Of a stretch of DNA of 19,979 nt, positions 8,039 through 17,648 are shown piece after piece. Each line of letters opens with the position of its first letter. Within the stretch, counting starts at the first letter, position 1. The position numbers and the translations under genes were made by a program. Source of the stretch: Azovibrio restrictus (GTDB taxonomy: Bacteria > Pseudomonadota > Gammaproteobacteria > Burkholderiales > Rhodocyclaceae). The notes below the pieces were generated by a model, which saw only the letters and a program-made list of their open reading frames with translations, was not told the origin of the DNA and did not search any database. The DNA lies in NCBI GenBank assembly GCA_003252145.1, contig QKDJ01000254.1, forward strand, positions 1 through 19,979, given 5' to 3'.

Positions 8039-9358
8039 TTACTTGATCAGGGCAGAACCCTTGAAATTCGCTTTTTTCAGCAGGCTTTCATATTGGTGCG
8101 ACATCACGTAAGCCTGCACCTGGGCCATGAAGTCCATGGTAACCACAACAATAATCAGCAAGGAGGTGCCACCGAAGTAGAAGGGCACATTCCATTCAAG
8201 AATCATGAATTCGGGCAGCAGGCACACCAAGGTGATGTACAAGGCGCCAACCAACGTCAGACGCATGAGAATCTTGTCGATGTGGCGGGCAGTTTGCTCA
8301 CCAGGACGGATGCCGGGAATAAAGGCTCCGCTCTTCTTCAGGTTGTCGGCAGTCTCCTTGGAGTTGAAGACCAGAGCCGTATAGAAGAAGCAGAAAAACA
8401 GGATGGCGGCGGAATACAGCAGCACATAAATCGGCTGACCGGGAGACAGGGCGGCCGCCACATCCTTGAGCCACAGCATGGACTGGGAAGAACCAAACCA
8501 GTTCGCTGCAGTAGCCGGGAAAAGGATGATGCTGGAGGCGAAGATCGGAGGGATCACGCCGGCCATGTTGAGCTTCAGGGGCAGGTGGGAAGACTGACCA
8601 CCGTAAATCTTGTTACCCACCTGACGCTTGGCATAATTGACCAAAATCTTGCGTTGCCCCCGCTCCACAAACACCACGAAAGCGGTAACGGCAACAACCA
8701 GCAGGCAAATAATGATCGCCACCAGGGGGTGCATGGCACCGGTGCGAACCAGTTCAAACAAACCGCCGATTGCATTGGGCAAACCTGCAGCAATACCAGC
8801 GAAAATAATGATGGAAATACCGTTACCCAGACCACGCTCGGTAATCTGTTCGCCCAGCCACATGAGGAACATGGTGCCGGTCATCAGGGTAATCACAGTG
8901 GTCAGGCGGAACAGGAAGCCGGGTTGATGTACAAGACCTTGTTGGGCTTCCAATGCGATGGCGATCCCCAGGCCTTGGAAAAAGGACAGGGCAACCGTGC
9001 CATAACGGGTGTATTGCGTAATCTTGCGTCTTCCAGCTTCCCCTTCCTTTTTCAAGGCTTCCAACTGGGGAATGGCGACGGTCATCAGCTGCATGATGAT
9101 GGATGCAGAGATGTAGGGCATGATGCCCAGGGCAAAAATCGTGAAGCGCGACAGGGCACCACCGGAGAACATGTTGAACATGCCCAGGATGCCGCCCTGT
9201 TGCGACTTGAACAGATCGGACAGCACGGCAGGGTCGATCCCGGGAACCGGGATATGGGCACCAATGCGGTAAACCACCAAAGCGCCCAGGAGGAACATCA
9301 GGCGACGCTTCAGGTCGCCGAACTTACCACCACTGACCATGCCGGGATTCGCTGCCAA
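8039..9358 (-). CDS. secY: Preprotein translocase subunit SecY
   Basis: The channel subunit of the Sec translocon in the inner membrane, 439 residues with about ten hydrophobic helices. Helix 1 is near 19-38, helix 2 near 72-95, and [12 protein letters not shown] (178-189) marks helix 5. The N-terminal [25 protein letters not shown] segment and the [10 protein letters not shown] loop are diagnostic. Partners SecE and SecG are not in the window. The first codon is TTG at 9358, supported by AAGGA seven bases upstream; the next in-frame ATG (9340) lacks such a site and would drop six residues. The gene follows rplO by 22 bases. Confidence 0.96.
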   Translation of the reverse strand: MAANPGMVSGGKFGDLKRRLMFLLGALVVYRIGAHIPVPGIDPAVLSDLFKSQQGGILGMFNMFSGGALSRFTIFALGIMPYISASIIMQLMTVAIPQLEALKKEGEAGRRKITQYTRYGTVALSFFQGLGIAIALEAQQGLVHQPGFLFRLTTVITLMTGTMFLMWLGEQITERGLGNGISIIIFAGIAAGLPNAIGGLFELVRTGAMHPLVAIIICLLVVAVTAFVVFVERGQRKILVNYAKRQVGNKIYGGQSSHLPLKLNMAGVIPPIFASSIILFPATAANWFGSSQSMLWLKDVAAALSPGQPIYVLLYSAAILFFCFFYTALVFNSKETADNLKKSGAFIPGIRPGEQTARHIDKILMRLTLVGALYITLVCLLPEFMILEWNVPFYFGGTSLLIIVVVTMDFMAQVQAYVMSHQYESLLKKANFKGSALIK

Positions 9359-9380
9359 AATCTATTCCTTCACTAATGAA

Positions 9381-9818
9381 TCAGGCGTCAGCCACGCTGC
9401 CACCAGCAGCTTCGATAGCAGCCTTGGCACCCTTGGTAGCGCCAACGCCTTTCAGGTTCACCTTGCGGCTGAGTTCGCCGGACAGGATCACCTTGGCGGA
9501 CAGAGCGTCACCAGAGATCAGGCCAGATTGCTTCAGAACCAGCAGATCCACATCATCCACGGGCAAGGCGTTCAGTTCGTTCAGACGAACTTCCACATTG
9601 CGGTGATTGGTCAGGGAGACGAAACCACGCTTGGGCAGACGACGGTAGATGGGCATCTGACCGCCTTCGAAACCAACCTTGTGGAAGCCACCGGAACGGG
9701 ACTTCTGACCCTTGTGGCCACGACCACTGGTCTTACCCAGACCAGAACCGATACCACGACCAACGCGCTTGGACGCGTGCTTGGCACCCTCACCGGGCTT
9801 AATAGAGTTCAGACGCAT
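9381..9818 (-). CDS. rplO: 50S ribosomal protein L15
   Basis: Large-subunit protein L15, 145 residues, which enters late in 50S assembly. The N-terminal [18 protein letters not shown] and the Gly/Lys/Arg-rich extended segment ([20 protein letters not shown]) are typical, followed by the globular C-terminal half. I chose the ATG at 9818 over an in-frame codon at 9830 because the protein then matches the family N-terminus and GAGG sits about eight bases upstream. The start is one base after the rpmD stop, so the two are translationally coupled. Confidence 0.96.
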   Translation of the reverse strand: MRLNSIKPGEGAKHASKRVGRGIGSGLGKTSGRGHKGQKSRSGGFHKVGFEGGQMPIYRRLPKRGFVSLTNHRNVEVRLNELNALPVDDVDLLVLKQSGLISGDALSAKVILSGELSRKVNLKGVGATKGAKAAIEAAGGSVADA

Positions 9819-9819
9819 C

Positions 9820-10002
9820 TTAGCCCTCACACTTCAGCAGATAGGCGACCTTGTGGATCATGCCGCGCACTGCGGGCGTATCCACCAGCTCCACCGTGGA
9901 GTTGAGCTTACGCAGACCCAGGCCACGCACGGTGGCGCGGTGAGACTGCTTGGTACCGATGAGGCTCTTGACGAGCGTCACCTTCACAGTTTTCTCGGAC
10001 AT
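9820..10002 (-). CDS. rpmD: 50S ribosomal protein L30
   Basis: Small large-subunit protein L30, 60 residues, close to the usual length in proteobacteria. It has the family pattern [26 protein letters not shown] followed by [16 protein letters not shown]. It lies between rpsE and rplO with gaps of three and one bases, the order of the spc operon. L30 is dispensable in some bacterial lineages but is intact here. Confidence 0.97.
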   Translation of the reverse strand: MSEKTVKVTLVKSLIGTKQSHRATVRGLGLRKLNSTVELVDTPAVRGMIHKVAYLLKCEG

Positions 10003-10005
10003 GTC

Positions 10006-10533
10006 TTACCCCAGAATATCTTCGACGCTCTTGCCCCGCTTGGCGGCGATCTCAGCAGGAGTGCTCATGCGGGAGAGGCCGTTCAGCGTAGCGCGAACGA
10101 TGTTGTAGGGATTGGTGGAGCCATGAGCCTTAGCCACCACGTTGGTGATGCCGATCACTTCGAAGACGGCACGCATAGCGCCGCCAGCGATGATCCCGGT
10201 ACCATCAGGAGCGGGCTGGATCATGACTTCGGTTGCGCCGTGCTTACCGACGACGGTATGGTGCAAGGTGCCGGACTTCAGGCTGACCTTGAACATCTTG
10301 CGACGGGCTTCTTCCATCGCCTTTTGCACGGCCACGGGCACTTCGCGGGACTTGCCCTTGCCCATACCTACAGCGCCATCACCATCACCAACCACGGTCA
10401 GTGCAGCGAAACCGAGAATACGACCGCCCTTCACCACCTTGGTGACGCGATTGATGGAAACCATCTTCTCGCGCATGCCGTCATCGCGCTCTTCAGCCTG
10501 TTGAGGCTTCTTGTTTCTTTCGGGTTTAGCCAT
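10006..10533 (-). CDS. rpsE: 30S ribosomal protein S5
   Basis: Small-subunit protein S5, 175 residues, which lies near the mRNA entry and decoding region; changes in it affect spectinomycin sensitivity and fidelity in E. coli. The double-stranded RNA-binding-like S5 domain starts near residue 20 ([18 protein letters not shown]) and contains [22 protein letters not shown]. The C-terminal domain has [18 protein letters not shown] and [14 protein letters not shown] charged N-terminal extension ([16 protein letters not shown]) precedes the core. The gene follows rplR by 28 bases. Confidence 0.97.
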   Translation of the reverse strand: MAKPERNKKPQQAEERDDGMREKMVSINRVTKVVKGGRILGFAALTVVGDGDGAVGMGKGKSREVPVAVQKAMEEARRKMFKVSLKSGTLHHTVVGKHGATEVMIQPAPDGTGIIAGGAMRAVFEVIGITNVVAKAHGSTNPYNIVRATLNGLSRMSTPAEIAAKRGKSVEDILG

Positions 10534-10561
10534 TTCTTTAACCTCGTCCTTTAGCCCGTGA

Positions 10562-10918
10562 TCAGAACTTCAGACCGTTTTCACGGGCGGCCTCGGCCAG
10601 CGCTTGCACGCGACCGTGGTACTGGAAGCCGGAACGATCAAAAGCGACGGCTTCAACACCGGCAGCCTTGGCCCGTTCAGCGATCAGCTTGCCAACCGCA
10701 GTGGCAGCAGCCTTGTTACCGCCATTGGAAAGATCCTTACGCACATCTGCTTCCAGAGTGGAAGCAGCGGCCAGAACCTTGCTACCGCAGGCGCTGATGA
10801 TCTGAGCATAAATGTGGCAGTTCGTGCGGTTAACGCACAAGCGCACAGCCTTGAGCTCGGCGATTTTGGCCCGGGATTTGCGGGCGCGGCGCAGACGCGC
10901 TTGTTTCTTGTTAAGCAT
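10562..10918 (-). CDS. rplR: 50S ribosomal protein L18
   Basis: 5S rRNA-binding protein L18, 118 residues. It begins with the basic, Arg/Lys-rich tail [19 protein letters not shown] that contacts 5S rRNA, followed by [15 protein letters not shown] and the [20 protein letters not shown] end. With L5 and L25 it forms the central protuberance; L5 is encoded four genes upstream. The gap to rplF is nine bases. Confidence 0.97.
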   Translation of the reverse strand: MLNKKQARLRRARKSRAKIAELKAVRLCVNRTNCHIYAQIISACGSKVLAAASTLEADVRKDLSNGGNKAAATAVGKLIAERAKAAGVEAVAFDRSGFQYHGRVQALAEAARENGLKF

Positions 10919-10927
10919 ATGCCACCC

Positions 10928-11461
10928 TTACTTCTTCTTGGTTTCCTTGAGGACAACGACCTCATCCGCATAACGCACACCCTTGCCCTTGTAAGGCTCG
11001 GGAGAGCGGTAAGCGCGGATGTCAGCGGCCACTTGGCCGACAGCCTGCTTGTCCACACCCTTGATGATGATCTCGGTCTGGGAAGGCGTTTCAGCCTTCA
11101 CACCAGCGGGCAGCTTGTGCACCACGGGATGAGAGAAACCGAGGGTCAGATTGACGGCATCGCCCTGGACCTGAGCGCGGTAACCCACACCCACCAGAGT
11201 GAGCTTCTTTTCGAAGCCCTTGGAAACGCCGTTCACCATGTTGTTCAGGTTGGCACGCATGGTGCCCCACATGGCGGATGCATTTTCAACACCGGCCACA
11301 CGGGAGCACTGAACGGCTTGACCTTCCACCTTAACTTCAACAGCAGGATGGGCAGCTGCCTTCAGGGTACCCAGGGGGCCCTTGACGGTAATATCCTGGG
11401 CACCAACGCTGACTTCAACGCCGGCGGGCAGGACGATTGGATTCTTACCTACGCGGGACAT
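10928..11461 (-). CDS. rplF: 50S ribosomal protein L6
   Basis: Large-subunit protein L6, 177 residues, two related domains near the factor-binding site, where it helps organise the sarcin-ricin loop region. The start [17 protein letters not shown] and the C-terminal [16 protein letters not shown] are characteristic. The ATG at 11461 was chosen because GGGAGG lies close upstream and the family begins MSRVGK; a longer in-frame extension to 11503 overlaps the rpsH end and has no family match. The gap to rpsH is ten bases. Confidence 0.97.
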   Translation of the reverse strand: MSRVGKNPIVLPAGVEVSVGAQDITVKGPLGTLKAAAHPAVEVKVEGQAVQCSRVAGVENASAMWGTMRANLNNMVNGVSKGFEKKLTLVGVGYRAQVQGDAVNLTLGFSHPVVHKLPAGVKAETPSQTEIIIKGVDKQAVGQVAADIRAYRSPEPYKGKGVRYADEVVVLKETKKK

Positions 11462-11471
11462 GTTTCCTCCC

Positions 11472-11870
11472 TTACGCCACGATGCACAGCACTTCGCCAC
11501 CAACCTTGTTGGCGCGTGCCTTGCGGTCAGTCATCACACCCTGGGGGGTGGAGACAATGGCGATACCCAGACCGTTCATGACACGGGGGATATCCTCGGA
11601 ACCCTTGTAGATACGCAGGCCGGGCTTGGAGACGCGTTCGATGCGCTCGATAACCGGACGACCGGAGTAATACTTCAGGGCGATTTCCAGAGTGGCCTTG
11701 TTACCGGCAGCTTGCTTGACAGCAAAGTCTTCCACGTAACCTTCATCCTTCAGCACGGCTGCAATAGCAGCCTTCAGCTTGGATGCGGGCATGGAGACAG
11801 CGGCCTTTTCAGCCATCTGGGCGTTACGAATGCGGGTCAGCATGTCCGCGATGGGATCGCTCATAGCCAT
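11472..11870 (-). CDS. rpsH: 30S ribosomal protein S8
   Basis: Primary 16S rRNA-binding protein S8, 132 residues; in E. coli it is also the translational repressor of the spc operon, binding the mRNA near rplE. The N-terminal [17 protein letters not shown] and C-terminal [20 protein letters not shown] segments are typical. Two ATG codons lie close together (MAMSDP); the first is preferred because AGGAGG is eight bases before it. The gap to rpsN is 18 bases. Confidence 0.97.
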   Translation of the reverse strand: MAMSDPIADMLTRIRNAQMAEKAAVSMPASKLKAAIAAVLKDEGYVEDFAVKQAAGNKATLEIALKYYSGRPVIERIERVSKPGLRIYKGSEDIPRVMNGLGIAIVSTPQGVMTDRKARANKVGGEVLCIVA

Positions 11871-11888
11871 GTTTCTATCCTCCTGAGC

Positions 11889-12194
11889 TTACCAGCTGGC
11901 CTTAACAACACCCGGGATCTGACCATCAAAGGCCAGTTCGCGAATCTTGTTACGGCACATACCGAACTTGCGGAACACACCACGGGGACGACCCGTGAGC
12001 TGACAACGGTTGCGCAGCCGGGAGGGGCTGGCATTCCGGGGAAGCTGCTGCAACTTCAGGCGAGCTTCATAACGCTCTGCGTCGGACAGACTGACATCAT
12101 TGATGACAGCCATCAGCGCTTCGCGCTTCTTCGCGTATTGAGCCACCAGAGCGCGGCGCTTTTCTTCGCGGTTAATCAGGGCAAGTTTCGCCAT
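11889..12194 (-). CDS. rpsN: 30S ribosomal protein S14, zinc-free (C-) long form
   Basis: S14, 101 residues, in the 30S head. The length and the lack of paired CxxC motifs identify the long, zinc-independent form, as in E. coli, in contrast to the 61-residue zinc form. The C-terminal half ([20 protein letters not shown]) is the strongly conserved rRNA-binding part. It sits between rplE and rpsH with gaps of 7 and 18 bases. Confidence 0.97.
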   Translation of the reverse strand: MAKLALINREEKRRALVAQYAKKREALMAVINDVSLSDAERYEARLKLQQLPRNASPSRLRNRCQLTGRPRGVFRKFGMCRNKIRELAFDGQIPGVVKASW

Positions 12195-12201
12195 GTCTGC
12201 C

Positions 12202-12741
12202 TCAACTCTTGAAAGGGAACTTGAACGCGCCGAGAAGGGCCTTGCACTCCTCGTCGGTCTTGGCGGTGGTGGTGATGCTGATGTTCATACCCCGCAGAGC
12301 ATCGACCTTGTCGTACTCAATTTCGGGGAAAATGATCTGCTCTTTCACACCCATGTTGTAGTTGCCTTGACCATCAAAACCCTTGCTAGCAATACCGCGG
12401 AAGTCACGCACGCGGGGCAGAGCAACGGTCACCAGACGATCCAGGAACTCATACATACGGGGACCGCGCAGGGTCACCATGCAACCAATGGGGTAGCCAT
12501 CGCGAATCTTAAAACCAGCGATAGACTTACGAGCCTTGGTTACCACGGGCTTTTGACCAGCGATCTTCTGCATATCGCCCACAGCGTGCTCAAGCACTTT
12601 CTTGTCGGCCACAGCTTCACCAACACCCATGTTCAGGGTGATCTTGGTAATGCGGGGCACTTCCATGGGGGACTTGTAGCCGAACTGCTTGGACAGTCCA
12701 GGAGCTACATCATTCTTGTAAATATCAAACAAGCGAGCCAT
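12202..12741 (-). CDS. rplE: 50S ribosomal protein L5
   Basis: 5S rRNA-binding protein L5, 179 residues, which contacts P-site tRNA and bridges to S13 in the 30S head. Family motifs include [34 protein letters not shown] and the [17 protein letters not shown] segment. The length equals that of E. coli. In E. coli, S8 represses the spc operon at the start of this gene; I could not verify such an element here. The gap to rplX is nine bases. Confidence 0.97.
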   Translation of the reverse strand: MARLFDIYKNDVAPGLSKQFGYKSPMEVPRITKITLNMGVGEAVADKKVLEHAVGDMQKIAGQKPVVTKARKSIAGFKIRDGYPIGCMVTLRGPRMYEFLDRLVTVALPRVRDFRGIASKGFDGQGNYNMGVKEQIIFPEIEYDKVDALRGMNISITTTAKTDEECKALLGAFKFPFKS

Positions 12742-12750
12742 GTCGTTTCC

Positions 12751-13068
12751 TTACGCGTTCACCAGTTCGCCGTTCGACTTGAACACGCGAACCTTGCGAC
12801 CGTCTTCCAGCACCTTGATGCCAACACGATCAGCCTTGGAAGTGGCAGGATTGAACAGGGCCACGTTGGAAACGTGGATGGGCATATCCTTATCGACGAT
12901 ACCGCCGGCCACACCCTTCATGGGATTAGGACGCACGTGCTTCTTAGCGCGATTGATACCCTCAACCACCACATGCTCGGCATCCACACGCAGCACCACG
13001 GTGCCACGCTTGCCCTTATCCTTGCCAGTAATGACGATCACCTCGTCACCTTTACGAATCTTTTCCAT
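12751..13068 (-). CDS. rplX: 50S ribosomal protein L24
   Basis: Assembly-initiator protein L24, 105 residues, which binds the 5' domain of 23S rRNA and lines the peptide exit. The KOW motif is at the N-terminus ([20 protein letters not shown]), followed by [20 protein letters not shown]. Both are standard. The gap to rplN is nine bases. Confidence 0.97.
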   Translation of the reverse strand: MEKIRKGDEVIVITGKDKGKRGTVVLRVDAEHVVVEGINRAKKHVRPNPMKGVAGGIVDKDMPIHVSNVALFNPATSKADRVGIKVLEDGRKVRVFKSNGELVNA

Positions 13069-13077
13069 TTCGGCTCC

Positions 13078-13446
13078 TTAAAGCACTTCCGGCGCCAGGG
13101 AAACGATCTTCATGTAGCGCTCCGTCCGCAGTTCGCGGGTAACGGGCCCGAAGATACGGGTGCCGATAGGCTCCAGCTTTGCATTCAGCAAAACCGCAGC
13201 ATTGTTGTCGAACTTGACCACGGAGCCGTCAGGACGACGCACACCCTTGGCGGTACGAACCACCACGGCGTTATACACATCACCCTTTTTGACACGACCA
13301 CGAGGCGCCGCATCCTTGATGCTGACCTTGATGACATCACCAATGCCCGCGTAGCGGCGCTTGGAGCCACCCAGCACCTTGATACACATTACTGAACGTG
13401 CGCCGGTGTTATCGGCCACATCCAGAACCGTTTGCATCTGAATCAT
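13078..13446 (-). CDS. rplN: 50S ribosomal protein L14
   Basis: Large-subunit protein L14, 122 residues, which forms an intersubunit bridge to 16S rRNA. It contains the signature [36 protein letters not shown] and the conserved C-terminus [20 protein letters not shown]. The ATG at 13446 is chosen because TTGGAG precedes it at the right spacing and L14 proteins begin MIQ; a TTG at 13458 in the same frame is not needed. It is the first gene of the spc operon, after a 151-base gap that carries a promoter candidate. Confidence 0.97.
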   Translation of the reverse strand: MIQMQTVLDVADNTGARSVMCIKVLGGSKRRYAGIGDVIKVSIKDAAPRGRVKKGDVYNAVVVRTAKGVRRPDGSVVKFDNNAAVLLNAKLEPIGTRIFGPVTRELRTERYMKIVSLAPEVL

Positions 13447-13544
13447 TTTTAACTCCAACTTATCCCGCCAGGCGGCGGACAGTCTTGGAACCCGTGAGGG
13501 AGAAATTTAACTTGATCCGCAACCCCGGGAAGGGCCACGGGAAA

Positions 13545-13574
13545 CAAAGAAGCCGGATTATACCGGCCTCTTTG
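13545..13574 (-). other. Hairpin at the S10/spc boundary, TATAAT in its loop
   Basis: Minus-strand arms (13563-13574 and 13545-13556) pair over 12 positions, including one G-T pair, around the six-base loop TATAAT. The RNA downstream is moderately T-rich (CTTCTTTGTTTCCC). On read-through transcripts from the S10 genes it could act as a partial terminator or a processing/stability element after rpsQ. It overlaps the promoter candidate annotated separately. Confidence 0.5.
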
Positions 13575-13585
13575 TCGTCTTGCAA
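13557..13585 (-). promoter_or_regulatory. Candidate spc operon promoter upstream of rplN
   Basis: On the minus strand, TTGCAA (13580-13585) lies 17 bases before a perfect TATAAT (13557-13562), giving an expected start near 13548-13551 and a leader of about 100 bases. The -35 box matches the consensus at four of six positions. A GC-rich discriminator (CCGGC) follows the -10 box, a feature often found in stringently controlled ribosomal promoters. The E. coli spc promoter lies in this same rpsQ-rplN gap. In the leader, 13491-13496 can pair with 13536-13541. Confidence 0.7.
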
Positions 13586-13597
13586 GCCCTTTCGGAC

Positions 13598-13864
13598 TTA
13601 AACCACAACTGCCTTTTCAAGCAGACGGGTCACACGCCAGGTCTTGGAACGAGAGATGGGACGGGTTTCCTCGATTTCCACCAGGTCACCTTCACCCATT
13701 TCGTTACCTTCATCGTGCGCATGGTACTTCTTGGACTTGGTGATGATCTTGCCGTAGATCGGGTGCTTTACCCGACGTTCGACCAGAACCGTCACGGTCT
13801 TGTCCATTTTGTCGCTGACAATACGGCCAATCAGCTTACGCGTATTGGTAGTCGTCTCGCTCAT
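13598..13864 (-). CDS. rpsQ: 30S ribosomal protein S17
   Basis: Primary 16S rRNA-binding OB-fold protein S17, 88 residues. Family motifs are present: [39 protein letters not shown] and [16 protein letters not shown]. The start overlaps the rpmC stop (ATGA at 13861-13864), so translation is coupled. It is the last gene of the classical S10 operon; a 151-base gap follows before rplN. Confidence 0.97.
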   Translation of the reverse strand: MSETTTNTRKLIGRIVSDKMDKTVTVLVERRVKHPIYGKIITKSKKYHAHDEGNEMGEGDLVEIEETRPISRSKTWRVTRLLEKAVVV

Positions 13865-14055
13865 TGTTGCACCGCCTTTTCACGAATCAGCGTACGCACA
13901 CGAGCGATGTCGCGACGCACCTTGCCAATTTGACTGGTATTAGCCAGCTGTTGCGTGGCGGCTTGCATACGCAGACTGAACTGGGCCTTCAACAGGTCCA
14001 GCAGTTCGGCATTGAGCTCTTCCACGCTCTTCTTTCTAAGTTCGATCGCTTTCAT
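13861..14055 (-). CDS. rpmC: 50S ribosomal protein L29
   Basis: L29, 64 residues, a small helical protein beside the peptide exit near L23. It reads [19 protein letters not shown] with a later [19 protein letters not shown] and [11 protein letters not shown], as expected. The ATG at 14055 gives the family start; a GTG two codons earlier (14061) overlaps the rplP stop and adds residues not found in relatives. The Shine-Dalgarno is weak and the start is two bases after the rplP stop, so it probably relies on coupling. Confidence 0.95.
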   Translation of the reverse strand: MKAIELRKKSVEELNAELLDLLKAQFSLRMQAATQQLANTSQIGKVRRDIARVRTLIREKAVQQ

Positions 14056-14057
14056 GA

Positions 14058-14471
14058 TCACACCACGTGTCGAGTCACGAAGGTGGTCGCGAAGGGCAGC
14101 TTGGCAGCAGCCAGGCGGAAGGCCTCGCGGGCCAGCTCTTCACTCACACCATCCATTTCATACAGAACCTTACCGGGCTGAATTTCAGCGACCCAGTACT
14201 CGGGGTTACCCTTACCGTTACCCATCCGGACTTCAGCGGGCTTCTTGGAAATGGGCTTGTCAGGGAACACGCGGATCCAGATACGACCACCCCGCTTGAT
14301 GTGGCGGGTCATGGCACGACGGGCGGCTTCGATTTGACGTGCGGTCAGACGGCCACGACTCGTAGCCTTCAGACCCCACTCACCGAAGGACACCTTGGCA
14401 CCACGGGTAGCCAGGCCTTCGTTGCGGCCCTTGTGTTCCTTACGATACTTGCGACGATTAGGTTGCAGCAT
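14058..14471 (-). CDS. rplP: 50S ribosomal protein L16
   Basis: L16, 137 residues, which helps shape the A site and is added late in 50S assembly. Typical segments are [39 protein letters not shown] and [13 protein letters not shown]82 in the last segment corresponds to the arginine hydroxylated in E. coli L16. Its ATG follows the rpsC TAA directly, with no bases between, indicating coupled translation. Confidence 0.97.
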   Translation of the reverse strand: MLQPNRRKYRKEHKGRNEGLATRGAKVSFGEWGLKATSRGRLTARQIEAARRAMTRHIKRGGRIWIRVFPDKPISKKPAEVRMGNGKGNPEYWVAEIQPGKVLYEMDGVSEELAREAFRLAAAKLPFATTFVTRHVV

Positions 14472-15254
14472 TTAAGCACCTGCCTTTCTTACTCGCTTGG
14501 CGGGAGCCTTGGCATCACCCTCGGGCTTCTTGTCGCCGCGAGGAGTGCGGGGCTTGTCGCCTTCAGGACGGGCGCGACGGGCGCGACGGTCATCGGCAGG
14601 AGCCTCGACTTCAGGCTGTTCGCCACGAGCCAGCATATCGCCCTTGTACACCCAGACCTTGATACCGATGGCACCGTAGGTGGTTTCGGCGGTAGAGGTG
14701 GCGTAGTCGATATCGGCACGCAGGGTGTGCAGAGGCACACGACCTTCGCGATACCACTCGGTACGAGCGATTTCAGCACCGTTCAGGCGGCCGGAGCTCA
14801 TGATCTTGATGCCCTGAGCACCCAGACGCATGGCGTTCTGCATGGCACGCTTCATGGCACGACGGAACATGATGCGCTTTTCCAGCTGTTGAGCGATGGA
14901 GTCGGCGATCAGTTGAGCATTGATCTCGGGCTTGCGGATTTCCTCGATGGACACATGCACGGGCACGCCCATGATGCGCTGGAGGTCAGTACGCAGCACC
15001 TCGATGTCCTCACCCTTCTTGCCGATAACCACACCCGGACGGGCGGAGAACACGGTAATACGGGCGTTCTTGGCAGGACGCTCAATCAGCACACGACCTA
15101 CGGAGGCGTGCTTCAGTTTGTTGCTCAGGTATTCACGAACCATTACGTCCTGGGCCAGCATGCCCGGGAAATCCTTGGAGTTGGCGAACCAACGGGAATC
15201 CCAGTCACGGGTGACGCAAAGGCGGAAGCCTGTCGGATGAATTTTCTGTCCCAT
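14472..15254 (-). CDS. rpsC: 30S ribosomal protein S3 with basic C-terminal tail
   Basis: S3, 260 residues, at the mRNA entry channel of the 30S head. The KH type-II domain has the GKKG loop at 78-81 ([11 protein letters not shown]), followed by the C-terminal S3 domain ending near [14 protein letters not shown]. The last 44 residues or so form a low-complexity tail rich in Arg, Lys, Asp and Pro, so the protein is longer than the 233-residue E. coli version. Similar extensions occur in some other betaproteobacteria. The gap to rplV is nine bases. Confidence 0.97.
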   Translation of the reverse strand: MGQKIHPTGFRLCVTRDWDSRWFANSKDFPGMLAQDVMVREYLSNKLKHASVGRVLIERPAKNARITVFSARPGVVIGKKGEDIEVLRTDLQRIMGVPVHVSIEEIRKPEINAQLIADSIAQQLEKRIMFRRAMKRAMQNAMRLGAQGIKIMSSGRLNGAEIARTEWYREGRVPLHTLRADIDYATSTAETTYGAIGIKVWVYKGDMLARGEQPEVEAPADDRRARRARPEGDKPRTPRGDKKPEGDAKAPAKRVRKAGA

Positions 15255-15263
15255 GACTTATCC

Positions 15264-15593
15264 TCAGTTCCCGACGGTCACATAAATGTGGCAGGTCGGC
15301 TTGACGATCCGGTTGCCACGGCCTTTGGCGCGAGCAGTAAAACGCTTCAGCATCATGCCCTTTTCGACATAGATGGTCTTAACCTTCAGCTCATCAATAT
15401 CAGCACCGTCGTTATGCTCGGCGTTAGCCACAGCAGACAGCAGCACCTTCTTGATGATGCCAGCACCCTTTTTGGGGGAGAAGGTCAGAATATTCAGCGC
15501 GTTGCCAATCGACTTGCCCCGAACCAGATCAGCCACCAGGCGGCCCTTTTGGGCAGAGAGGCGAACGCCACGCAGAGTTGCAGTAGTTTCCAT
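15264..15593 (-). CDS. rplV: 50S ribosomal protein L22
   Basis: L22, 109 residues, whose long beta hairpin lines the narrow part of the peptide exit tunnel. The sequence shows [20 protein letters not shown], the hairpin segment [19 protein letters not shown] and [18 protein letters not shown]. No deletion is apparent in the hairpin loop of the kind that confers macrolide resistance in E. coli. The gap to rpsS is nine bases. Confidence 0.97.
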   Translation of the reverse strand: METTATLRGVRLSAQKGRLVADLVRGKSIGNALNILTFSPKKGAGIIKKVLLSAVANAEHNDGADIDELKVKTIYVEKGMMLKRFTARAKGRGNRIVKPTCHIYVTVGN

Positions 15594-15602
15594 GTGGCCT
15601 CC

Positions 15603-15878
15603 TTATTTCTTCGCCTTTTTGCCGGCGGTATGACCCTTGAAAGTACGGGTCAGGGAGAATTCGCCCAGCTTGTGACCGACCATATTCTCGGTCACGTAGA
15701 CCGGAATATGCTGCTTGCCGTTATGCACCGCGATGGTCAGACCAACGAAATCGGGCAATACGGTGGAGCGACGCGACCAAGTCTTGATCGGGCGCTTGTC
15801 GTTGTTGGCACGGACAGCGTCAACTTTCTTAAGCAAGTGGGCATCGACGAACGGGCCCTTTTTTACAGAACGTCCCAT
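15603..15878 (-). CDS. rpsS: 30S ribosomal protein S19
   Basis: S19, 91 residues, in the 30S head next to S13. The family pattern is clear: [38 protein letters not shown] and [19 protein letters not shown] with a basic C-terminal tail (AGKKAKK). It follows rplB by 11 bases and precedes rplV by nine. Confidence 0.97.
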   Translation of the reverse strand: MGRSVKKGPFVDAHLLKKVDAVRANNDKRPIKTWSRRSTVLPDFVGLTIAVHNGKQHIPVYVTENMVGHKLGEFSLTRTFKGHTAGKKAKK

Positions 15879-15889
15879 ATCTTTACCCC

Positions 15890-16717
15890 TTAACGCTTAT
15901 GACGACGCTGCACGATCATGCTGTTCGTGCGCTTATTGCTACGGGTACGGTAACCCTTGGCAGGCTGACCCCAAGGACTGACGGGCACACGGCCTTCACC
16001 AGTCTTGCCCTCACCACCACCATGGGGGTGGTCGATGGGGTTCATGGCAGTACCACGAACGGTCGGACGAATACCACGCCAGCGATTTGCACCGGCCTTA
16101 CCGATCTTGCGCAGGCTGTTTTCTTCGTTGCCCACTTCGCCAACGGTAGCGCGGCACTCCACATGCACCCGACGGATTTCGCCAGAGCGCAGACGGATCT
16201 GAGCGTAAGTACCTTCACGAGCCAGCAACTGAACGGAAGTACCGGCAGCACGAGCCATTTGAGCACCCTTGCCAGGTAGCATTTCCACACAGTGGATGGT
16301 GGTACCGACAGGGATGTTGCGGATCGGCAGGGCGTTACCGGGCTTGATAGGAGCCTCGGAGCCGCTCATGATCTGCTGACCAACAACCATACCCTTGGTA
16401 GCGATGATGTAACGACGCTCACCATCCACGTAGCACAGCAGTGCGATATGGGCGGAACGATTGGGATCGTATTCAATACGCTCAACCTTGGCGGGAATAC
16501 CGTCCTTGTTGCGCTTGAAATCGATCACACGATAGTGCTGCTTGTGGCCACCACCTTGGTGGCGCACAGTCACACGACCGTTGTTGTTACGACCGGCGTT
16601 CTTGCTTTGGCTCTCCAGCAGACCAGCAAAGGGCTTGCCCTTGTGCAGGTTCTCGGGAACCACCTTGACCACGGCACGGCGGCCGGGGGAAGTCGGCTTG
16701 ACTTTGACGAGGGCCAT
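15890..16717 (-). CDS. rplB: 50S ribosomal protein L2
   Basis: L2, 275 residues, a primary 23S rRNA-binding protein needed for subunit joining and peptidyl transferase assembly. It opens [19 protein letters not shown] and has [18 protein letters not shown]. The near-universal [15 protein letters not shown] near the C-terminus contains the conserved His implicated in function. Its ATG shares one base with the rplW stop (TAATG), which points to coupled translation. Confidence 0.98.
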   Translation of the reverse strand: MALVKVKPTSPGRRAVVKVVPENLHKGKPFAGLLESQSKNAGRNNNGRVTVRHQGGGHKQHYRVIDFKRNKDGIPAKVERIEYDPNRSAHIALLCYVDGERRYIIATKGMVVGQQIMSGSEAPIKPGNALPIRNIPVGTTIHCVEMLPGKGAQMARAAGTSVQLLAREGTYAQIRLRSGEIRRVHVECRATVGEVGNEENSLRKIGKAGANRWRGIRPTVRGTAMNPIDHPHGGGEGKTGEGRVPVSPWGQPAKGYRTRSNKRTNSMIVQRRHKR

Positions 16718-17019
16718 TATGCGTTCCCTCCTTCCACAAAGTTGATTTCCTGACCGGGCTTCAGGGACACAAAGGCCTTTTTCCAGCCCTTACGACGACC
16801 CAAGGTCTGGCGGAAGCGCTTGACCTTACCCTTGACATTCATCACCTGCACGGACTCAACCTGAACCTTGAACAGCAGCTCAACAGCCGCCTTGATTTCA
16901 GGCTTGGTAGCGTCGGAGGCAACGCGAAAGATCACCTGTTCGTACTTGTCAGCAACGTAGGTAGCCTTTTCGGAGATTTGAGGTGCCAGCAGCACCTGCA
17001 GCAGACGTTCCTGGTTCAT
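16717..17019 (-). CDS. rplW: 50S ribosomal protein L23
   Basis: L23, 100 residues, at the peptide exit, where trigger factor and SRP dock. Features are [20 protein letters not shown], the [14 protein letters not shown] helix and [20 protein letters not shown] took the ATG at 17019 because it matches the E. coli length of 100 and GAGGAG lies eight bases upstream; the GTG at 17025 would add two residues. The start overlaps the rplD stop by four bases (ATGA), and the stop overlaps rplB by one. Confidence 0.96.
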   Translation of the reverse strand: MNQERLLQVLLAPQISEKATYVADKYEQVIFRVASDATKPEIKAAVELLFKVQVESVQVMNVKGKVKRFRQTLGRRKGWKKAFVSLKPGQEINFVEGGNA

Positions 17020-17639
17020 CCCCACATCTCCTCAAATTTGGCCACAGCACTCTTGGTCACAAGAACGCGAGGGAAGCGAACCAGAGAAACAGGATCAGCT
17101 TCCTGGGCTTCCAGAACCAGCACATTGGGCAGGTTACGGGAAGAGAGATACAGATTCTCATCCAGCTGGTCAGTGATCACCAGCAGACGATCTTCCAGAC
17201 CCATACCCTTCAGCTTTTGTGCAAAGAGCTTGGTCTTGGGAGCATCCACAGCCAGGGAGTCCACAACCAGCAGACGATCCTGACGAACCAGCTCGGACAG
17301 GATAGATGCCACGCCAGCGCGGAACATCTTCTTGTTAACCTTCTGAGAAAAATTCTCTTCGGGCGTATTGGGGAAAGCGCGACCGCCCCCACGCCAAATG
17401 GTGGAAGAAGACATACCGGCACGAGCGCGGCCAGTACCCTTCTGACGCCAGGGCTTGTGGGTGGTGTGAGCCACTTCGGAGCGATTCTTTTGCTTACGAT
17501 CACCGGCACGGGCGTTGGCCTGATAAGCCACAACCACCTGGTGAATCAGCGCTTCGTTGTAGTCACGCGCGAAAAGCACGTCAGAGGCCTGCAGCTTGGC
17601 AGTCTCTTGACCTTGATCATTAATAACCTTCAGTTCCAT
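17016..17639 (-). CDS. rplD: 50S ribosomal protein L4
   Basis: L4, 207 residues, whose loop reaches the exit tunnel opposite L22. In E. coli it is also the repressor of the S10 operon at both transcription and translation. The tunnel loop [19 protein letters not shown] and [10 protein letters not shown] are intact. The C-terminal half has the Rossmann-like LLVVDSL and [18 protein letters not shown]. Whether it regulates this operon is unknown, but hairpins occur upstream of rplC. The gap to rplC is nine bases. Confidence 0.97.
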   Translation of the reverse strand: MELKVINDQGQETAKLQASDVLFARDYNEALIHQVVVAYQANARAGDRKQKNRSEVAHTTHKPWRQKGTGRARAGMSSSTIWRGGGRAFPNTPEENFSQKVNKKMFRAGVASILSELVRQDRLLVVDSLAVDAPKTKLFAQKLKGMGLEDRLLVITDQLDENLYLSSRNLPNVLVLEAQEADPVSLVRFPRVLVTKSAVAKFEEMWG

Positions 17640-17648
17640 GCTGACTCC

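Noticed and set aside
7904..9376. A 490-codon open frame on the plus strand opposite infA and secY, and a similar 608-codon frame opposite rpsS-rpsC (14067-15893)
   Set aside because: These lie antisense to unmistakable conserved genes, their translations are rich in His, Gln and Thr without any family pattern, and they have no plausible ribosome binding sites. They are by-products of codon bias on the other strand.
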